From Undibacterium umbellatum (GTDB lineage: Bacteria; Pseudomonadota; Gammaproteobacteria; Burkholderiales; Burkholderiaceae_D): 64,000 bases of DNA. Under the pieces are notes generated by a model, which saw only the letters and a program-made list of their open reading frames with translations, was not told the DNA's origin and ran no database searches. The number at the start of each line of letters is the position of its first letter. Position 1 is the first letter of the stretch. A program made the translations under genes and the position numbers. Positions 18,436 to 28,732 of the stretch are shown in pieces. Location: the NCBI RefSeq assembly GCF_014284125.1, contig NZ_JACOFX010000002.1, forward strand, positions 558,001-622,000, given 5' to 3'.

Positions 18436-19935
18436 ATGACCACATATCAAGTCAATCATTACATCAACGGCGAACTGCATCAAAGCCTGCAGCCACGTTT
18501 TGCCGATATCTATAATCCTGCCCTCGGTTCGGTGCAAGGCCAGGTCGCTCTGGGCAGCGAGCAGGACGTTAACCTGGCAGTCGCCGCAGCGGCAAAAGCT
18601 TTTCCTGCTTGGTCTAACACACCAGCCCTGTCACGCGCCCGCGTGCTCATGGCTTATTTGAACCTCTTGCAACAGCACACCGATGAATTCGCCCATTTGC
18701 TGACCAAGGAACACGGCAAGACCCTGGCCGATGCCAAGGGTGAAGTTGCACGCGGTATAGAAGTGGTGGAATTTGCGATAGGCATCCCACAGTTGCTGAA
18801 GGGTGAATATTCCGAACAAATCGCCCGTGGTATTGATGCCTGCAGCATGCGCCAGCCTTTGGGCGTGGTTGCAGGCATTACGCCCTTCAACTTCCCCGTC
18901 ATGGTGCCGATGTGGATGTTCCCTATCGCTATTGCCTGCGGCAATACCTTTGTCCTGAAACCGTCTGAACGAGATCCTTCTGCATCCTTGTTGCATGCAA
19001 AATTGCTCAAGCAGGCGGGTTTGCCTGATGGCGTTTTCAATGTCGTGCAAGGTGATAAAACGGTCGTCGATGCGTTGCTTGATCATCCAGAAGTACAGGC
19101 CATCAGCTTCGTTGGCTCCACCCCTATTGCGCAGGCAATTTATGCTCGTGGCTGTGCAAATGGCAAGCGCGTGCAGGCACTGGGTGGCGCAAAAAATCAT
19201 ATGGTCGTCATGCCTGATGCTGATCTGGAAATGGCAGTCGATGCCCTGATGGGCGCAGCCTATGGTTCTGCCGGTGAACGCTGCATGGCTATTTCGGTTG
19301 CTGTTGCCGTTGGTTCTGCTGCTGATGCACTGGTCGACGCCATGGCAGCGCGTGTCAAATCCCTCAAGATCAATAATGGTTTGGTGCCGGATGCAGAAAT
19401 GGGCCCGGTCATTACCCATGCCGCCAAAGAGCGCATAGAAAGCCTGATCGGTGAAGGCGTGGCAGAAGGCGCAAAACTGGTGGTAGATGGTCGCAACTTT
19501 ACTGTGCCCGGACATGAACAAGGTTTCTTCTGCGGTGGCAGCCTGTTCGATCATGTGACGCCAGAAATGACGGTCTATAAGCAAGAGATTTTTGGCCCGG
19601 TATTGTGCGTAGTACGTGTGCCAGACATGGAGGCAGCAGCAGACCTCATCAATAAGCATGAATACGGCAATGGCGTGGCAGTCTTCACCCGCGATGGCGG
19701 CACTGCACGTGAATTCGTGCGCATGATACAGGTTGGCATGGTCGGCGTGAATGTGCCATTGCCTGTGCCTATGGCCTTCCATAGTTTTGGTGGCTGGAAA
19801 CGCAGCCTGTTTGGTGATCATCACATCTATGGACCAGAGGGCGTGCGCTTTTATACGCGTGTGAAAGCAGTTATGCAACGCTGGCCAGATAGCATTTCTA
19901 AGGGAGCAGAGTTTTCCTTCCCGCAGAATAAGTAA
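18436..19935 (+). CDS. mmsA: CoA-acylating (methyl)malonate-semialdehyde dehydrogenase
   Basis: The 499-residue ALDH-superfamily enzyme oxidises malonate or methylmalonate semialdehyde with NAD+ and CoA to acetyl-CoA or propionyl-CoA and CO2. The catalytic Cys lies in [14 protein letters not shown], the usual MmsA form, and the cofactor region [19 protein letters not shown] is also family-typical. The conserved ending [20 protein letters not shown] is present. Length matches MmsA (about 500). It follows the aminotransferase by 13 bp and finishes uracil and thymine degradation at the CoA level. The ribosome site is weak, so coupling to the upstream gene is likely. Confidence 0.94.
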   Translation: MTTYQVNHYINGELHQSLQPRFADIYNPALGSVQGQVALGSEQDVNLAVAAAAKAFPAWSNTPALSRARVLMAYLNLLQQHTDEFAHLLTKEHGKTLADAKGEVARGIEVVEFAIGIPQLLKGEYSEQIARGIDACSMRQPLGVVAGITPFNFPVMVPMWMFPIAIACGNTFVLKPSERDPSASLLHAKLLKQAGLPDGVFNVVQGDKTVVDALLDHPEVQAISFVGSTPIAQAIYARGCANGKRVQALGGAKNHMVVMPDADLEMAVDALMGAAYGSAGERCMAISVAVAVGSAADALVDAMAARVKSLKINNGLVPDAEMGPVITHAAKERIESLIGEGVAEGAKLVVDGRNFTVPGHEQGFFCGGSLFDHVTPEMTVYKQEIFGPVLCVVRVPDMEAAADLINKHEYGNGVAVFTRDGGTAREFVRMIQVGMVGVNVPLPVPMAFHSFGGWKRSLFGDHHIYGPEGVRFYTRVKAVMQRWPDSISKGAEFSFPQNK

Positions 19936-19992
19936 TCCCTGTCACGAAAATTGCTTGTAAAAAAGACTTAGCAGATCAAGATTGGAGCCACC

Positions 19993-21351
19993 ATGTTGGA
20001 AGCCCTTAAGCATTTACCTCAGGCAGAAGAAAGTCAGGAAACGCTGCGTTCGCATTTCACTGATTTGAATCCGGCACTGAACAAGCGCCAGGCAGCGATA
20101 GAAAGTGACCGCTGCCTCTATTGTTACGATGCCCCCTGCACACGCATTTGCCCGTCAGAAATTGACGTGCCCAGCTTTATCCAAAATATTGCTGTCGGCA
20201 ATATCAATGGTGCAGCCAAAGTCATTCTCGATCAAAACATACTCGGTGCAAGTTGCTCACGCGTTTGCCCGACCGAGATTTTGTGCGAGCATGCCTGCGT
20301 GCGCAATCATGATGCAGAGGGTGCACCAGTCAAGATAGGTCTGCTGCAACGCTTTGCACTCGACAATGCCAAATTCGAACAGCATCCTTTCCAACGTGCT
20401 GCCAGCACCGGTAAAAAAATTGCCATCGTCGGCGGTGGGCCAGCAGGTTTATCCTGTGCCCACAGGCTGGCAACATTAGGTCATGATGTCGTGATTTTTG
20501 AAGCAAAGCAAAAATCCGGCGGCCTCAATGAATACGGCATCGCCAAATACAAACTGACAGACGACAGCGCGCAGCGTGAAGTTGAATTCCTGCTGCAAAT
20601 CGGTGGCATTACCGTCAAGCATGAGCAGGTCCTGGGTCAGAACTTGCAACTGGCAGATTTGCGCCGCGATTATGATGCCGTCTTCCTTGGCCTTGGCCTG
20701 GGTGCCAGCCGCCAGCTTGGCCTGACAGGTGAAGATGCGCCAGGCCTGATGGCAGCGGTTGATTACATCGCCGAGTTGCGTCAGGCAGAAGACCTGACTA
20801 AATTGCCCGTGCCCAAACAATGTGTGGTCATCGGTGCCGGCAATACCGCCATCGACATGGCAGTGCAAATCGCCCGCCTTGGTGCAGAACAAGTCACGCT
20901 GGTGTATCGCCGTGGTGCAGAGTATATGTCTGCCACTCATCATGAGCAGGACATCGCCAAAGCCAACCAGGTGCGCATAGTCACCTGGGCACAACCGCAA
21001 GAAATTTTGCGTGATGCAGAAGGCAAAGTTAGCGGCATGCGCTTCGCCCGTACTAAAGAAGTGGGCGGCAAATTGCAAACCAGCGGCGCAACCATCGACA
21101 TCCCCGCACAAGCCGTCTTCAAGGCCATTGGTCAATGCATGGACAACAGCAGCCTGTCAGATGATCTGGCAAAAGACCTGCAAAAGCAGAATGACAAAAT
21201 CCATGTGGATGCCCAATACCGCACCAGCGTATCCGGCATTTATGCTGGCGGCGATTGCATCGCTGATGGACAGGACTTGACCGTGCAGGCAGTCCAACAT
21301 GGCAAGCTGGCAGCGCTGGCGATTGATAATGATTTGAAAGCGAAGGTGTAA
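19993..21351 (+). CDS. preT: Dihydropyrimidine dehydrogenase, NAD(P)H/FAD subunit PreT
   Basis: The 452-residue flavoprotein passes electrons from NAD(P)H to PreA for reduction of uracil or thymine to the dihydro form. An N-terminal Fe-S region (CLYCYDAPCTRICPSEIDVP and later GASCSRVCPTEILCEHAC) precedes an FAD-binding Rossmann motif (IVGGGPAGLSCAHRLA, about residue 140) and an NAD-binding motif (VIGAGNTAIDMAVQIA, about 280), as in the N-terminal half of eukaryotic DPD. GGAG precedes the ATG. The stop is one base before the preA start, a classic coupled pair. Confidence 0.95.
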   Translation: MLEALKHLPQAEESQETLRSHFTDLNPALNKRQAAIESDRCLYCYDAPCTRICPSEIDVPSFIQNIAVGNINGAAKVILDQNILGASCSRVCPTEILCEHACVRNHDAEGAPVKIGLLQRFALDNAKFEQHPFQRAASTGKKIAIVGGGPAGLSCAHRLATLGHDVVIFEAKQKSGGLNEYGIAKYKLTDDSAQREVEFLLQIGGITVKHEQVLGQNLQLADLRRDYDAVFLGLGLGASRQLGLTGEDAPGLMAAVDYIAELRQAEDLTKLPVPKQCVVIGAGNTAIDMAVQIARLGAEQVTLVYRRGAEYMSATHHEQDIAKANQVRIVTWAQPQEILRDAEGKVSGMRFARTKEVGGKLQTSGATIDIPAQAVFKAIGQCMDNSSLSDDLAKDLQKQNDKIHVDAQYRTSVSGIYAGGDCIADGQDLTVQAVQHGKLAALAIDNDLKAKV

Positions 21352-21352
21352 T

Positions 21353-22627
21353 ATGGCTGACCTCTCGATTAACTTTGCCGGCATCAAGGCGCCCAATCCT
21401 TTTTGGCTGGCTTCTGCACCACCGACCGACAAGGCCTATAACGTCATCCGCGCTTTTGAAGCAGGCTGGGGCGGCGTGGTCTGGAAAACCCTGGGTGAAG
21501 ATCCACCACCAGTCAACGTCTCTTCACGTTACTCTGCGCACTTCGGCAAAAACCGTGAAGTCATCGGCTTTAATAACATAGAACTGATCACCGACCGCAG
21601 CCTGGAAATCAACCTGCGCGAAATCACGCAAGTCAAAAAAGACTGGCCAGACCGGGCCATGATTGTGTCCCTGATGTACCCCTGCGAAGAAGAAAGCTGG
21701 GCACGTATCTTGCCATTGGTCGAAGCGACAGGTGCAGACGGCATAGAACTCAATTTCGGCTGCCCGCACGGCATGCCAGAACGCGGCATGGGCGCAGCCG
21801 TAGGGCAGGTGCCAGAATACGTTGAAATGATCACGCGCTGGTGCAAGAAGTATTGCTCACTGCCCGTCATCGTCAAGCTGACACCTAATATCACTGACGT
21901 GCGCATACCAGCCCGCGCTGCCTTCAATGGTGGTGCAGATGCCGTGTCGCTGATCAATACCATCAACTCCATCACCTCGATTGATCTCGACCAGATGATC
22001 GCCCGCCCCATCGTCGGCACGCAAAGTACGCATGGTGGTTATTGTGGTAGCGCCGTCAAACCGATTGCCTTGAACATGGTGGCAGAGATAGCGCGTGACC
22101 CGGCCACCAAGGGCTTGCCTATCTCAGGTATAGGCGGCATAGGCAACTGGCGCGATGCAGCAGAATTCCTTGCCTTGGGCGCAGGCTCAGTGCAAGTCTG
22201 TACTGCCGCCATGCTGCATGGTTTCCGCATCGTCAAGGAAATGACAGATGGCCTGTCCCGCTGGATGGATGAAAAAGGCTATGAACGCATCAGTGACTTT
22301 GCCGGTAAGGCTGTCGCCAATACGACAGACTGGAAATACCTGGACATGAACTATGCCGTCATTGCAGAAATCGACCAGGACAAATGCATACAATGCGGCC
22401 GCTGCTACATCGCCTGCGAAGACACATCGCACCAGTCCATCGCGCAATTGATCGGCGACAATGGCACACGCAAATACGAAGTCATCAAGGAAGAATGCGT
22501 AGGCTGCAACCTCTGCCAGATCACCTGCCCGGTAGAGCAGTGCATCACCATGGTGCCCCAGGCAACTGGCAAGCCATATATGAACTGGACGCAAGACCCG
22601 CGCAACCCGCGTGCGGTGTTGAAATAA
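21353..22627 (+). CDS. preA: Dihydropyrimidine dehydrogenase, catalytic subunit PreA
   Basis: The 424-residue subunit has a dihydroorotate-dehydrogenase-like FMN barrel (LNFGCPHGMPERGMG at about 140, ISGIGGIGNWRDAAEFLALGA at about 260) and a C-terminal bacterial ferredoxin domain with two 4Fe-4S sites: CIQCGRCYIAC and CVGCNLCQITCPVEQC. It reduces the 5,6 double bond of uracil and thymine in the cytoplasm together with PreT. Length fits the family. It ends the first gene block; a dispersed-repeat-like hairpin and the permease gene follow. Confidence 0.95.
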   Translation: MADLSINFAGIKAPNPFWLASAPPTDKAYNVIRAFEAGWGGVVWKTLGEDPPPVNVSSRYSAHFGKNREVIGFNNIELITDRSLEINLREITQVKKDWPDRAMIVSLMYPCEEESWARILPLVEATGADGIELNFGCPHGMPERGMGAAVGQVPEYVEMITRWCKKYCSLPVIVKLTPNITDVRIPARAAFNGGADAVSLINTINSITSIDLDQMIARPIVGTQSTHGGYCGSAVKPIALNMVAEIARDPATKGLPISGIGGIGNWRDAAEFLALGAGSVQVCTAAMLHGFRIVKEMTDGLSRWMDEKGYERISDFAGKAVANTTDWKYLDMNYAVIAEIDQDKCIQCGRCYIACEDTSHQSIAQLIGDNGTRKYEVIKEECVGCNLCQITCPVEQCITMVPQATGKPYMNWTQDPRNPRAVLK

Positions 22628-22692
22628 TTGCTTGTACTTGCTGAATAGTGGGCGTATAAATTCTGCTTGGAATCAAGACGAAGACCATTAAC

Positions 22693-22775
22693 CACAGAGA
22701 CACAGAGACACAGAGGAAACACGGAGAAAAACAAGGGAATTCTCTTGCCGTTCTCTGTGTCTCTGTGCCTCTGTG
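22693..22775. repeat. Inverted repeat of CACAGAGA-type units
   Basis: A 23-base arm of three CACAGAG-type units at 22693-22715 is inverted at 22753-22775 with 22 of 23 matches and a 37-base loop. This CACAGAG/CTCTGTG style of repeat is common between genes in many bacteria. It could act as a hairpin between preA and the permease gene. Confidence 0.8.
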
Positions 22776-22869
22776 TTGAGAGGTCTTTACTAAGCCAAAC
22801 CTGGAATAAAGCTTGCTAAGAACATAGGCGTAATTAAGCGTTTCACATTCGACACCTGGAGAAGAGTAT

Positions 22870-24318
22870 ATGCAGACACAAAGCGGGCAACTTTGGAATG
22901 AAGATTTAGCACCTACTTCAGAAGCCCAGCGTACCTGGCGCTGGTATCACTTTGCTGCGCTCTGGGTCGGCATGGTCATGTGTATCCCGGCTTATACTCT
23001 GGCAGCCAGTCTGATTGAAGGCGGCATGTCGGCTTACCAGGCGGTAATGACAGTATTCCTGGCCAACGCCATCGTCCTGATTCCCATGTTGTTGATCGGC
23101 CATGCAGGTGCCAAATATGGCATCCCTTATGCCGTGCTGGCGCGCACTTCCTTTGGCGTGCGCGGCGCGCGTTTACCTGCCTTGATGCGTGCCATCGTCG
23201 CTTGCGGCTGGTATGGCATACAAACCTGGTTTGGTGGGCAAATGATTTATACCCTGGGTGGCGTCATGATCGGTCACCCTTTAGGTGGTGACAATATCGC
23301 TGGTCTCGGCATTAATGCTGCACAACTGGTGTGCTTCCTGATTTTTTGGGCCATACAATTCTGGTATATCTTCCACGGCATGGATTCCATACGCAAGCTG
23401 GAAACTTATACCGCACCACTTAAAATCATCATCTGTTTCGTCTTGCTGGGCTGGGTCTATAACAAGGCTGGCGGCTTTGGCCCCATCCTCGATCAGCCAT
23501 CTCAATTTGTTGAAGGTGGAAAAAAAGCCGGGCAATTCTGGAGCACCTTCTGGCCTTCACTGACAGCCATGGTCGGCTTCTGGGCTACTCTGGCACTCAA
23601 CATTCCAGACTTTACCCGCTTCGCCAAATCGCAAAAAGACCAGATCCTGGGCCAGACCATAGGCTTGCCTGCCCCCATGGGCTTGCTGGCACTGCTGGCC
23701 GTGATCGTCACGTCTGCCACGGTGGTTCTGTACGGTAAAGCCCTGTGGGACCCGGTCGATCTCGCCAGCCGCATGACTGGCATTGCCGTGTTGATTGCCT
23801 TGCTGGTTTTGCTGATAGACACGGTATCCGTCAACCTGGCAGCCAACCTCGTTGGCCCCGCTTATGATTTCTCAGCCCTGAACCCTAAGCTGATTTCTTA
23901 TAAAACTGGTGGCTACATCACCGCATCCATCGCCCTGATCATGATGCCGTGGAAGATACTGGAATCTACCCAGGGTTATATCTTCACCTGGCTGATCGGT
24001 TATTCCGCCTTGCTTGGCCCCATTGCCGGTATTTTGATCATTGATTATTACTTCATCCGCAAGACAGAAATTGATGTCGCTGCCTTGTATCAGGATCAAG
24101 GCAAGTACAGCTATAAAAATGGCTGGAACATGGCCGCCGTGATTGCTTTCGTGATCGGCGTTTTGCCGAATATTCCGGGTTTCTTGAATGCGGCTTTCCC
24201 TGCCAGCTTCCCGGATATTCCAGAAGTATTGAAGACCATCTACACCTACGCCTGGTTCGTCGGCCTCGCCTTGTCCGGTGTGGTGTATATGGGTTTGATG
24301 AGTGGTAAGAAGGTTTGA
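22870..24318 (+). CDS. NCS1-family nucleobase:cation symporter
   Basis: The 482-residue membrane protein has about 12 hydrophobic segments and the NCS1 signatures: SGQLWNEDLAPTSEAQRTW near the start, SFGVRGARLPALMRAIVACGWYGIQ (helix 3 region, substrate site) and ALNIPDFTRFAKSQ. NCS1 carriers import uracil, hydantoins, allantoin or cytosine with Na+ or H+. Position between PreA and dihydropyrimidinase makes uracil/thymine or dihydropyrimidine uptake the best guess. GGAGAAGAG lies before the ATG. Family firm; substrate inferred from context. Confidence 0.92.
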   Translation: MQTQSGQLWNEDLAPTSEAQRTWRWYHFAALWVGMVMCIPAYTLAASLIEGGMSAYQAVMTVFLANAIVLIPMLLIGHAGAKYGIPYAVLARTSFGVRGARLPALMRAIVACGWYGIQTWFGGQMIYTLGGVMIGHPLGGDNIAGLGINAAQLVCFLIFWAIQFWYIFHGMDSIRKLETYTAPLKIIICFVLLGWVYNKAGGFGPILDQPSQFVEGGKKAGQFWSTFWPSLTAMVGFWATLALNIPDFTRFAKSQKDQILGQTIGLPAPMGLLALLAVIVTSATVVLYGKALWDPVDLASRMTGIAVLIALLVLLIDTVSVNLAANLVGPAYDFSALNPKLISYKTGGYITASIALIMMPWKILESTQGYIFTWLIGYSALLGPIAGILIIDYYFIRKTEIDVAALYQDQGKYSYKNGWNMAAVIAFVIGVLPNIPGFLNAAFPASFPDIPEVLKTIYTYAWFVGLALSGVVYMGLMSGKKV

Positions 24319-24356
24319 ATTTTGAATGTGCAAAATAACGAGGTAGGTTGCAAGAA

Positions 24357-24492
24357 CGTAGGTTGGGCCGGGCCCCGCTGGGCAACGCTTTATCTGCCCA
24401 ACACTGGGCCTGAAATGACGTATACGTTTTTGAAAGCTGAGTGTTGGGCTGGTGAAGCGTAGCCCAACCTACGAATGTCCGCCCAACCTACG
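24357..24492. repeat. Nested inverted repeat with CGTAGGTTGGGC arms
   Basis: CGTAGGTTGGGC at 24357-24368 is perfectly inverted at 24462-24473, and the inverted arm is repeated at 24481-24492. Inside, GCCCAACACT (24396-24405) pairs with AGTGTTGGGC (24440-24449). GTAGGTTGGGC repeats are known as dispersed intergenic elements in many proteobacteria. It may fold in the mRNA between permease and dihydropyrimidinase. Confidence 0.8.
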
Positions 24493-24525
24493 AGAAACGA
24501 CTCCTGTGATTTACGCACCCAATGA

Positions 24526-25956
<1,431 letters not shown>

Positions 25957-25993
25957 GAAATTATCAAGAAGCATTGAACATGAAGGATTTAAC

Positions 25994-27238
25994 ATGACTA
26001 CGGCAAATCTACGCATCAATGGTCAGCGTCTCTGGGACTCATTGATGGAACTGGCACAAATCGGTGCCACCCCAAAAGGCGGCGTCAAACGCCTGGCCCT
26101 GACTGATCTTGACAAACAGGGCCGCGACCTCGTCGTCTCCTGGGCCAAGCAGGCTGGCCTTGCCGTCACCATAGACCAGATAGGCAATGTCTTTATGCGC
26201 AGGGCAGGCAAGAACCCGGCGCTGCCACCCATCATGTCCGGCAGCCACATCGATACCCAGCCCACCGGCGGCAAGTTCGACGGCAACTACGGCGTGCTGG
26301 CCGCACTGGAAGTCGTGCGCACCCTCAACGACCACAACATAGAAACTGAAGCACCAATAGAAGTCGCCTTCTGGACCAATGAAGAAGGTTCACGCTTTGT
26401 CCCCGTCATGATGGGTTCAGGCGTATTCTGCGGCGCATTCTCGCTGGAAACAGCCTATGCTGCCAAAGACACCGAAGGCAAAACCGTAGGCGATGAACTG
26501 GAGCGCATAGGCTACAAAGGCACAGAAGTGCCAGGCCAGCACCCCATCGGTGCCTACTTTGAAACCCATATAGAACAAGGCCCGGTACTCGAAGATGCCG
26601 ACAAGGTCATCGGCGTCGTCCCCGGCGTGCTTGGCCTCTCATGGTACGACTGCATCGTCACTGGCATGGAAGCCCATGCTGGCCCCACGCCCATGGCCCT
26701 GCGCAAAGACGCCCTGCAAATCTCCACCAAAATCATGCAAGAAGTCGTCAACATCGGCAACCGCTACCCGCCCTATGGCCGCGGCACGGTAGGCATGGTC
26801 CAGGTTTTCCCCAACAGCCGCAACGTCATCCCCGGCGAAGTCAAGTTCAGCATAGACCTGCGCAATGTATCCTCCGAATTGCTCGACACCATGCACAATG
26901 AAATCCTCGCCTTCGTCGATAAAACCAGCAAGGACAGCGGCCTGAGCATCAGCGTAGAACGCGTCTCCTACTACCCCCCATGCCCCTTCCACCCCGACTG
27001 CGTCAACGCCGTACGCGAAGCCACAGCCACCCTGGGCTACAGCACCATGGACGTAGTCTCCGGCGCAGGCCACGACGCCATCTACACCGCCAGGCTCGCC
27101 CCCTCAGGCATGATCTTCGTACCCTGCAAGGATGGCATCAGCCATAATGAAATTGAAGATGCCAAATCAGAACACCTGGAGGCGGGGTGCAATGTGTTGT
27201 TGCATGCGATGCTGGGGAGGGCTGGGGTGGTGGGGTAA
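25994..27238 (+). CDS. Beta-ureidopropionase (N-carbamoyl-beta-alanine amidohydrolase, M20 family)
   Basis: The 414-residue Zn-dependent enzyme hydrolyses N-carbamoyl-beta-alanine to beta-alanine, CO2 and ammonia. M20/allantoate amidohydrolase motifs are present: MSGSHIDTQPTGGKFDGNYG (zinc and bridging Asp), FWTNEEGSRF (catalytic Glu pair), HIEQGP and SGAGHDAIYTA. AAGGAT precedes the ATG. The family also holds L-carbamoylase and allantoate hydrolases, but its place directly after dihydropyrimidinase decides for the pyrimidine substrate. Codon choice is notably GC-rich in its second half. It is the last gene of the island. Confidence 0.92.
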   Translation: MTTANLRINGQRLWDSLMELAQIGATPKGGVKRLALTDLDKQGRDLVVSWAKQAGLAVTIDQIGNVFMRRAGKNPALPPIMSGSHIDTQPTGGKFDGNYGVLAALEVVRTLNDHNIETEAPIEVAFWTNEEGSRFVPVMMGSGVFCGAFSLETAYAAKDTEGKTVGDELERIGYKGTEVPGQHPIGAYFETHIEQGPVLEDADKVIGVVPGVLGLSWYDCIVTGMEAHAGPTPMALRKDALQISTKIMQEVVNIGNRYPPYGRGTVGMVQVFPNSRNVIPGEVKFSIDLRNVSSELLDTMHNEILAFVDKTSKDSGLSISVERVSYYPPCPFHPDCVNAVREATATLGYSTMDVVSGAGHDAIYTARLAPSGMIFVPCKDGISHNEIEDAKSEHLEAGCNVLLHAMLGRAGVVG

Positions 27239-27269
27239 TCAGTTCGCCATTATCACCTGCCTCAATAAT

Positions 27270-27309
27270 TATACGAACGGGCCTTGCAACACCAAGGTCC
27301 GTTTGTATA
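27270..27309. terminator. Long hairpin closing the pyrimidine operon
   Basis: A 17-bp stem (arms 27270-27286 and 27293-27309) with two G-T pairs and a 6-base loop starts 31 bases after the beta-ureidopropionase stop. No T-run follows, so it may be a terminator or an mRNA 3' stabiliser. Confidence 0.6.
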
Positions 27310-27366
27310 TATAAAGACGGCATACTGTTGGCAGGTTTTTAAAAAATAGCCCATTCTTTTTATATC

Positions 27367-27654
27367 ATGAGCCAAGAAAAAGAAATAACAAATCTACCTG
27401 AGCCATCTGAAGTATTAATCACTGATGTCGGCAGAATAAAATACTTGCTGAAAGCATATTTGAAGAGGCCATCAAAGAAAATCCGGGCAAGAGATGAGAG
27501 TTTCGCGCAATTGTTTTGTGATCCAAGCGGATATGTGTGGGGTATGGTGATTCCTGAATCCGGGCCCGGAATATTTCGCACACCATACTTGCGACGTTGT
27601 AAAAGCTATCTTGTCGGCGATGATAATCTTGAAGTCAAGCAACCTGTCATTTGA
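27367..27654 (+). CDS. Hypothetical protein (95 aa)
   Basis: I do not recognise this small protein. It is 95 residues, mixed alpha/beta in look, basic in the middle (YLKRPSKKIRARDE) and has no signal peptide, membrane helix or Cys motif. AT content rises here compared with the pyrimidine island, and codon use changes, as expected for an accessory block. It converges with another small unknown gene 32 bases away. It may be a remnant or a real orphan; coding quality is reasonable but there is no family evidence. Confidence 0.5.
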   Translation: MSQEKEITNLPEPSEVLITDVGRIKYLLKAYLKRPSKKIRARDESFAQLFCDPSGYVWGMVIPESGPGIFRTPYLRRCKSYLVGDDNLEVKQPVI

Positions 27655-27686
27655 ATTATTTATTTCCCGATTTTTATAACTGCATT

Positions 27687-28025
27687 TTATGCAACCCACA
27701 CAGCCGCGCCGTGAGCAATCGCAAGCTCGCAGGCGCGGATAATATTGCCCAGTCTATGCTGATAGGTTTCGTCATGATCTAAAGCGTCCAGCAAGGTTGT
27801 GGTTTCTGTCTTCAACGTGACAATATCACTCCCAAGTACAAGAATATCCTGGCGCTTGAGTGTGCATAGTAAAGAAAGCCCGAGTTCGAAGCTTTTCGGC
27901 GATCCATATACCGAGCTTCGCCATATCTCAGGACCGGCCAATTCTGTTCCTGCTGGTAAAGGTATCTCGCCTGAAAATTCTCCAGTTAATTCGTCTATAT
28001 ACATTACGGAAACAATCAGGGTCAT
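27687..28025 (-). CDS. Hypothetical protein (112 aa)
   Basis: This 112-residue protein is not recognised. It begins MTLIVSVMYIDELTGEF, suggesting a beta-strand-rich start, followed by an acidic, mostly helical C-terminal half (DALDHDETYQHRLGNIIRAC). No signal peptide or catalytic motif is evident. It sits in the AT-rich accessory block between an orphan gene and the PIN/ImmA pair, with about 180 empty bases upstream that could hold its promoter. Small single-domain immunity-like or antitoxin-like proteins often have this profile, but nothing specific supports that. Confidence 0.5.
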   Translation of the reverse strand: MTLIVSVMYIDELTGEFSGEIPLPAGTELAGPEIWRSSVYGSPKSFELGLSLLCTLKRQDILVLGSDIVTLKTETTTLLDALDHDETYQHRLGNIIRACELAIAHGAAVWVA

Positions 28026-28201
28026 TTTTTAGTTGCTGCAAATTGTTTGTTTTTTGAGATTCAAGTACATTCGACTATGAAGTTGACTTATATTTATATT
28101 TTGGCAAGACTCATCTCCTTGCGCTTATCCGAAGATTGTCACGATGAGACAGAGTAAGCTATAAATATCCTTCAATGATTTACACTCACCTCTTTAACTA
28201 T

Positions 28202-28732
28202 TCAAGGTGAAAATATAAAATTACTTCCTGAATGACGACATAAAAGATCAAATATAGTGGTTGTCTTAACACCTAAATGAGCCGCAGCATCAGGTAATTT
28301 AATTGAGCTTTTACTAAATGGAGCTGAAACCTCATTTGTTACAATTACACAATCTTTATGTTCTGCGGCATATGCAATCAACCAAGCATCAGCAGATTCA
28401 ATATCAAGAAACTTTGCCTTAGCCACCTCTTTAAACGCCTTAGCAGGAGAATGTGCCCAGGCAGATAAGGCTCCCCATTGTTTAGCGCATTGGTTCGTCT
28501 TTAAAAAGAAGTTACTTAAATTAGTTCGAGTAGCCCATTCGTACAGAACATCTTTATCGCCCCCTGACAAAAGTTCATTCTTTACTTTGTCTACACTAAA
28601 TAAACTTCCGGCATTATGCGCCTCATTTATCCAAGACCAAAACACACCACAAAATTTCGGATTGTAATGTAAATTTTTTGCGGAAATTAAAACATCAGAA
28701 TCAAGTAGAAAACGAATTGGAGTTTTTTGCAT
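28202..28732 (-). CDS. DUF4411 family PIN-domain protein (putative toxin RNase)
   Basis: The 176-residue protein matches DUF4411, a PIN-like nuclease group. The first acidic residue is in FLLDSDVLISAKN, with further acidic residues in LDIESADAWLIAYAAEH and CVIVTNEV, the order expected of PIN Mg2+ sites. Such proteins are predicted RNA-cleaving toxins. The ATG at 28732 lies inside the upstream ImmA/IrrE gene, overlapping it by 32 bases, so the two are co-translated. This pairing recurs in bacteria and is predicted to be a toxin-antitoxin module. Composition is AT-rich, as for the whole block. Confidence 0.85.
   Translation of the reverse strand: MQKTPIRFLLDSDVLISAKNLHYNPKFCGVFWSWINEAHNAGSLFSVDKVKNELLSGGDKDVLYEWATRTNLSNFFLKTNQCAKQWGALSAWAHSPAKAFKEVAKAKFLDIESADAWLIAYAAEHKDCVIVTNEVSAPFSKSSIKLPDAAAHLGVKTTTIFDLLCRHSGSNFIFSP

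Noticed and set aside
18631..19878. A 415-codon antisense frame opposite mmsA
   Set aside because: Cys/His-rich low-likelihood composition typical of shadow frames; mmsA is unambiguous.
22405..22734. Minus-strand frame of about 110 codons over the end of preA and the CACAGAG repeat
   Set aside because: It is created by the repeat read backward (CLCVSVVN-type product), a known source of spurious calls; preA on the plus strand is clearly real.
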